Part shown: in pieces, positions 6,010-7,338 of the stretch
Numbering within the stretch: the stretch's first letter is position 1
Layout: the number at the start of each line of letters is the position of its first letter
Assembly (NCBI GenBank): GCA_934454215.1
Contig: CAKSGG010000155.1
Coordinates: forward strand, 1 to 7,338
Direction of reading: 5' to 3'
DNA: 7,338 nt
DNA from: an uncultured Clostridia bacterium
GTDB lineage: Bacteria > Bacillota > Clostridia > UBA1381
Position numbers and translations under genes: made by a program
Notes under the pieces: model-generated
Seen by the model: only the letters and a program-made list of their open reading frames with translations
Databases searched by the model: none
Told to the model about the DNA's origin: nothing

Positions 6010-6489
6010 ATGCAGCGTTTTTCAGTGCGGCCGGCTGAAGAAACGGAATATGTTTTGGAAAATTATTTTAATATGCTTTTTAAATTATGCTTCACAATTC
6101 TTTGCAGTAATGCGGACGCAGAGGACGCAGTATCCGAAACCATGCTGAAATACATAACGAAAGCTCCCGAATTTAAAAATGAGGAGCACCGCAAAGCATG
6201 GCTCATACGTGTAGCGACAAATGTGTGCAACAGTATGTATCGTTTCCGAAAAAGAAATAACTATGTCAATATTGATGATTTGGATGCGGCTGCGGCCGAC
6301 AATAACGATTTTGAAATAATGGAAAGCGTCATGCGGCTGCCGTTAAAGTATAAAACAATTTTACATCTTCACTATATTGAGGGATATAAAATCAAGGAGC
6401 TTGCCGAAATACTTAAAATATCGGAATCGGCAGCAAAAAAGCGCCTGCAATATGCCAGAGAGCAATTACGTTTTGAATTGGAGGATTAA
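6010..6489 (+). CDS. ECF-like sigma-70 family RNA polymerase sigma factor
   Basis: The 159-residue protein has the two-domain layout of extracytoplasmic-function sigma factors, which direct RNA polymerase to a small regulon when released by a partner anti-sigma protein. Region 2 spans about 11-80: AEDAVSETMLKYI (37-49) is region 2.2, and WLIRVATNVCNSMYRFRKR (64-82) is regions 2.3-2.4. Region 4 spans about 104-156, with a helix-turn-helix at YKIKELAEILKISESAAKKR (126-145). I chose ATG 6010: GAAAGGGG (5993-6000) is 9 bases from it, whereas the in-frame TTG at 6001 directly abuts that site. The next gene, a membrane protein, begins 5 bases after the stop. No convincing sigma-A or autoregulatory promoter was identified in the 93-bp gap after obgE. 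Its regulon is unknown. Confidence 0.9.
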   Translation: MQRFSVRPAEETEYVLENYFNMLFKLCFTILCSNADAEDAVSETMLKYITKAPEFKNEEHRKAWLIRVATNVCNSMYRFRKRNNYVNIDDLDAAAADNNDFEIMESVMRLPLKYKTILHLHYIEGYKIKELAEILKISESAAKKRLQYAREQLRFELED

Positions 6490-6494
6490 TAAAC

Positions 6495-7241
6495 ATGAAT
6501 AGCAATGATTATGTAAAAGCAATTGAAAAAATGAACGTACCCGACGGTATGAAAGACAGGATTAAGGACAGAACATTAAAATACGGTGAAAGGAAGAATG
6601 TAAATATGTCAAAAAGAAAATTTATAGCAATAGCCGCTGCGGCGGTAATGGTATTCAGTGTAGGAGTATATGCGGCAACGGGAGGGCTGATTAAAGGCTG
6701 GTTCAGCTCATCAAATGCACTCAATGATTACAAAACCATGCCGACCGCAGAGCAATGCTTAAAAGACTGCGGCTATACCCCCACTCTTATAGACGAATTT
6801 GAAAACGGATACAAGTTTATAAACGGAAGCATTGTCAATAATACTCTTACCGATGAAAATAACGACGCAATGGAAAAGTTTAAATCATTTGATTTTCGTT
6901 ACGGCAAGGACGATGATACAGTATATTTCAGTCAGGAAAAATACACCTCACAGTCGGAAAATTACGCAGAGCTCGCAGACGAACAGGATGGAGTTACAAT
7001 TTATTATCACAGCTATGAAAACAAATTTGTTCCGCCCGACTATGAAATGACTGAGGAAGATAAAAAAGCCGAGGAAAGCGGCGAGCTTGTATTTTCATAC
7101 GGTTCAGACGAGGTTGAGCTGAAAACAATAAGCAGCGCAATGTGGAGCGTCGACGATATGCACTATACGCTGATGCAGATGGGCGGAAAACTTACAAAAG
7201 AAGAGCTTATTGATATGGCAAAGGAAGCAATTAAAAACTGA
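6495..7241 (+). CDS. Single-pass membrane protein, probable anti-sigma factor
   Basis: This 248-residue protein is encoded 5 bases after the sigma factor stop, with GGAGG (6479-6483) inside the sigma gene's last codons, so translation is probably coupled. It has a short cytoplasmic N-terminus (1-42; YVKAIEKMNVPDGMKDRIKDR), one hydrophobic membrane segment (about 43-61) and a large acidic extracytoplasmic region (62-248). The far C-terminus (217-245: W, then YTLMQMGGKLTKEELIDMAKEAI) resembles the end of DUF4367-type domains seen in Clostridial and Bacillus anti-sigma-like proteins. By position and topology it should hold the sigma factor at the membrane until a signal arrives. It lacks the HxxxCxxC zinc-binding motif of classic anti-sigma domains. 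Role is inferred; topology is seen. Cysteines at 88 and 92 lie outside the membrane. Confidence 0.75.
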   Translation: MNSNDYVKAIEKMNVPDGMKDRIKDRTLKYGERKNVNMSKRKFIAIAAAAVMVFSVGVYAATGGLIKGWFSSSNALNDYKTMPTAEQCLKDCGYTPTLIDEFENGYKFINGSIVNNTLTDENNDAMEKFKSFDFRYGKDDDTVYFSQEKYTSQSENYAELADEQDGVTIYYHSYENKFVPPDYEMTEEDKKAEESGELVFSYGSDEVELKTISSAMWSVDDMHYTLMQMGGKLTKEELIDMAKEAIKN

Positions 7242-7289
7242 CATTAAAAAGGGACTGTCATAATGAACAGAACCAGTAAAAACGGACAA

Positions 7290-7318
7290 TAGAAAAAAAG
7301 AGCCTCCTATGGTATAAT
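7290..7318 (+). promoter_or_regulatory. Promoter reading rightwards out of the window
   Basis: A perfect -10 TATAAT (7313-7318) is preceded by TGG, an extended -10, and sits 17 bp from a 4/6 -35, TAGAAA (7290-7295). Transcription should begin around 7325. AGGGGG at 7333-7338 would then be an early ribosome binding site for a gene starting just beyond the window. Confidence 0.65.
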
Positions 7319-7338
7319 GAAAATAAAACCATAGGGGG
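7303..7338. repeat. Inverted repeat flanking the -10 and pairing with a ribosome-binding-like tract
   Basis: CCTCCTATGG (7303-7312) and CCATAGGGGG (7329-7338) are complementary at 9 of 10 positions, the tenth being a G-U pair in RNA, with a 16-base spacer holding the TATAAT. The perfect core is CCTATGG/CCATAGG. In a transcript entering from upstream, CCTCCT would pair with AGGGGG and hide it; a transcript started at the internal promoter would lack the left arm. Confidence 0.7.

Larger units (their letters stand above)
7251..7338 (+). mobile_element. Possible left end of an insertion sequence, cut by the window edge
   Basis: Nine bases after the anti-sigma stop the sequence changes to a short leader beginning GGGACTGTCA, a type of terminus seen in several insertion-sequence families. 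It is followed by a compact promoter within an inverted repeat and a G-rich ribosome-binding-like tract at the very end. This layout, a short terminal segment, internal promoter, then a gene, is typical of transposase genes. The opposite end, the transposase and any target duplication lie outside the window, so neither the family nor the element's existence can be confirmed. Confidence 0.3.

Noticed and set aside
7239..7260. TGACA/TGTCA inverted pair as a terminator for the sigma/anti-sigma operon
   Set aside because: The stem is only five base pairs and no T-run follows.
1..7338. CRISPR array, tRNA or rRNA genes, or a phage or defence island
   Set aside because: I saw no spaced direct repeats, no cloverleaf or rRNA-like sequence, and no such protein families; the content is mostly conserved housekeeping genes.

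Overview
The window looks like chromosomal DNA from a low-GC Gram-positive anaerobe of the class Clostridia, probably a gut Oscillospirales/Ruminococcaceae-type organism; this placement is inference. Supporting signs are strong GGAGG-type ribosome binding sites, A/T-rich intergenic DNA with near-consensus sigma-A promoters that often carry an extended -10 (TGn), a YlmC/YmxH sporulation-family protein, the Firmicute-type rplU-rpmA-obgE cluster and a eukaryote-type NADP isocitrate dehydrogenase. Species cannot be named from the sequence.

Layout. Positions 1-50 hold a strong minus-strand promoter firing out of the left edge. A small PRC-barrel gene (ylmC family, 202-447, +) converges on and overlaps an RsmF-like rRNA cytosine-C5 methyltransferase gene (439-1761, -), which starts at TTG. 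The 205-bp gap 1762-1966 holds divergent promoters for the methyltransferase gene and icd (1967-3178, +). Fifteen bases after icd lies a gene for an unrecognised secreted protein (3194-3808, +).

A consensus promoter and a structured leader then precede rplU (L21, 3956-4267) and rpmA (L27, 4297-4551). An intrinsic terminator separates rpmA from obgE (4642-5916), which has its own terminator. A two-gene unit follows: an ECF-like sigma factor (6010-6489) and a single-pass membrane protein, its likely anti-sigma partner (6495-7241). The last ~90 bases contain a promoter inside an inverted repeat and look like the start of a gene, possibly a mobile element cut by the window edge.

The central block is ribosome synthesis and assembly: L21, L27 and the Obg GTPase, with an rRNA methyltransferase nearby. 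The sigma/anti-sigma pair is probably a signal-responsive regulator with an unknown signal. Most of the window is ordinary core genome. The points most worth a second look are the right-edge promoter and inverted repeat with its ribosome-binding-site-masking geometry, the joint absence of prp and of the L27 N-terminal extension, the secreted protein coupled to icd, and the sigma/anti-sigma pair without a recognisable zinc-binding anti-sigma domain. I found no clear new multi-gene system.
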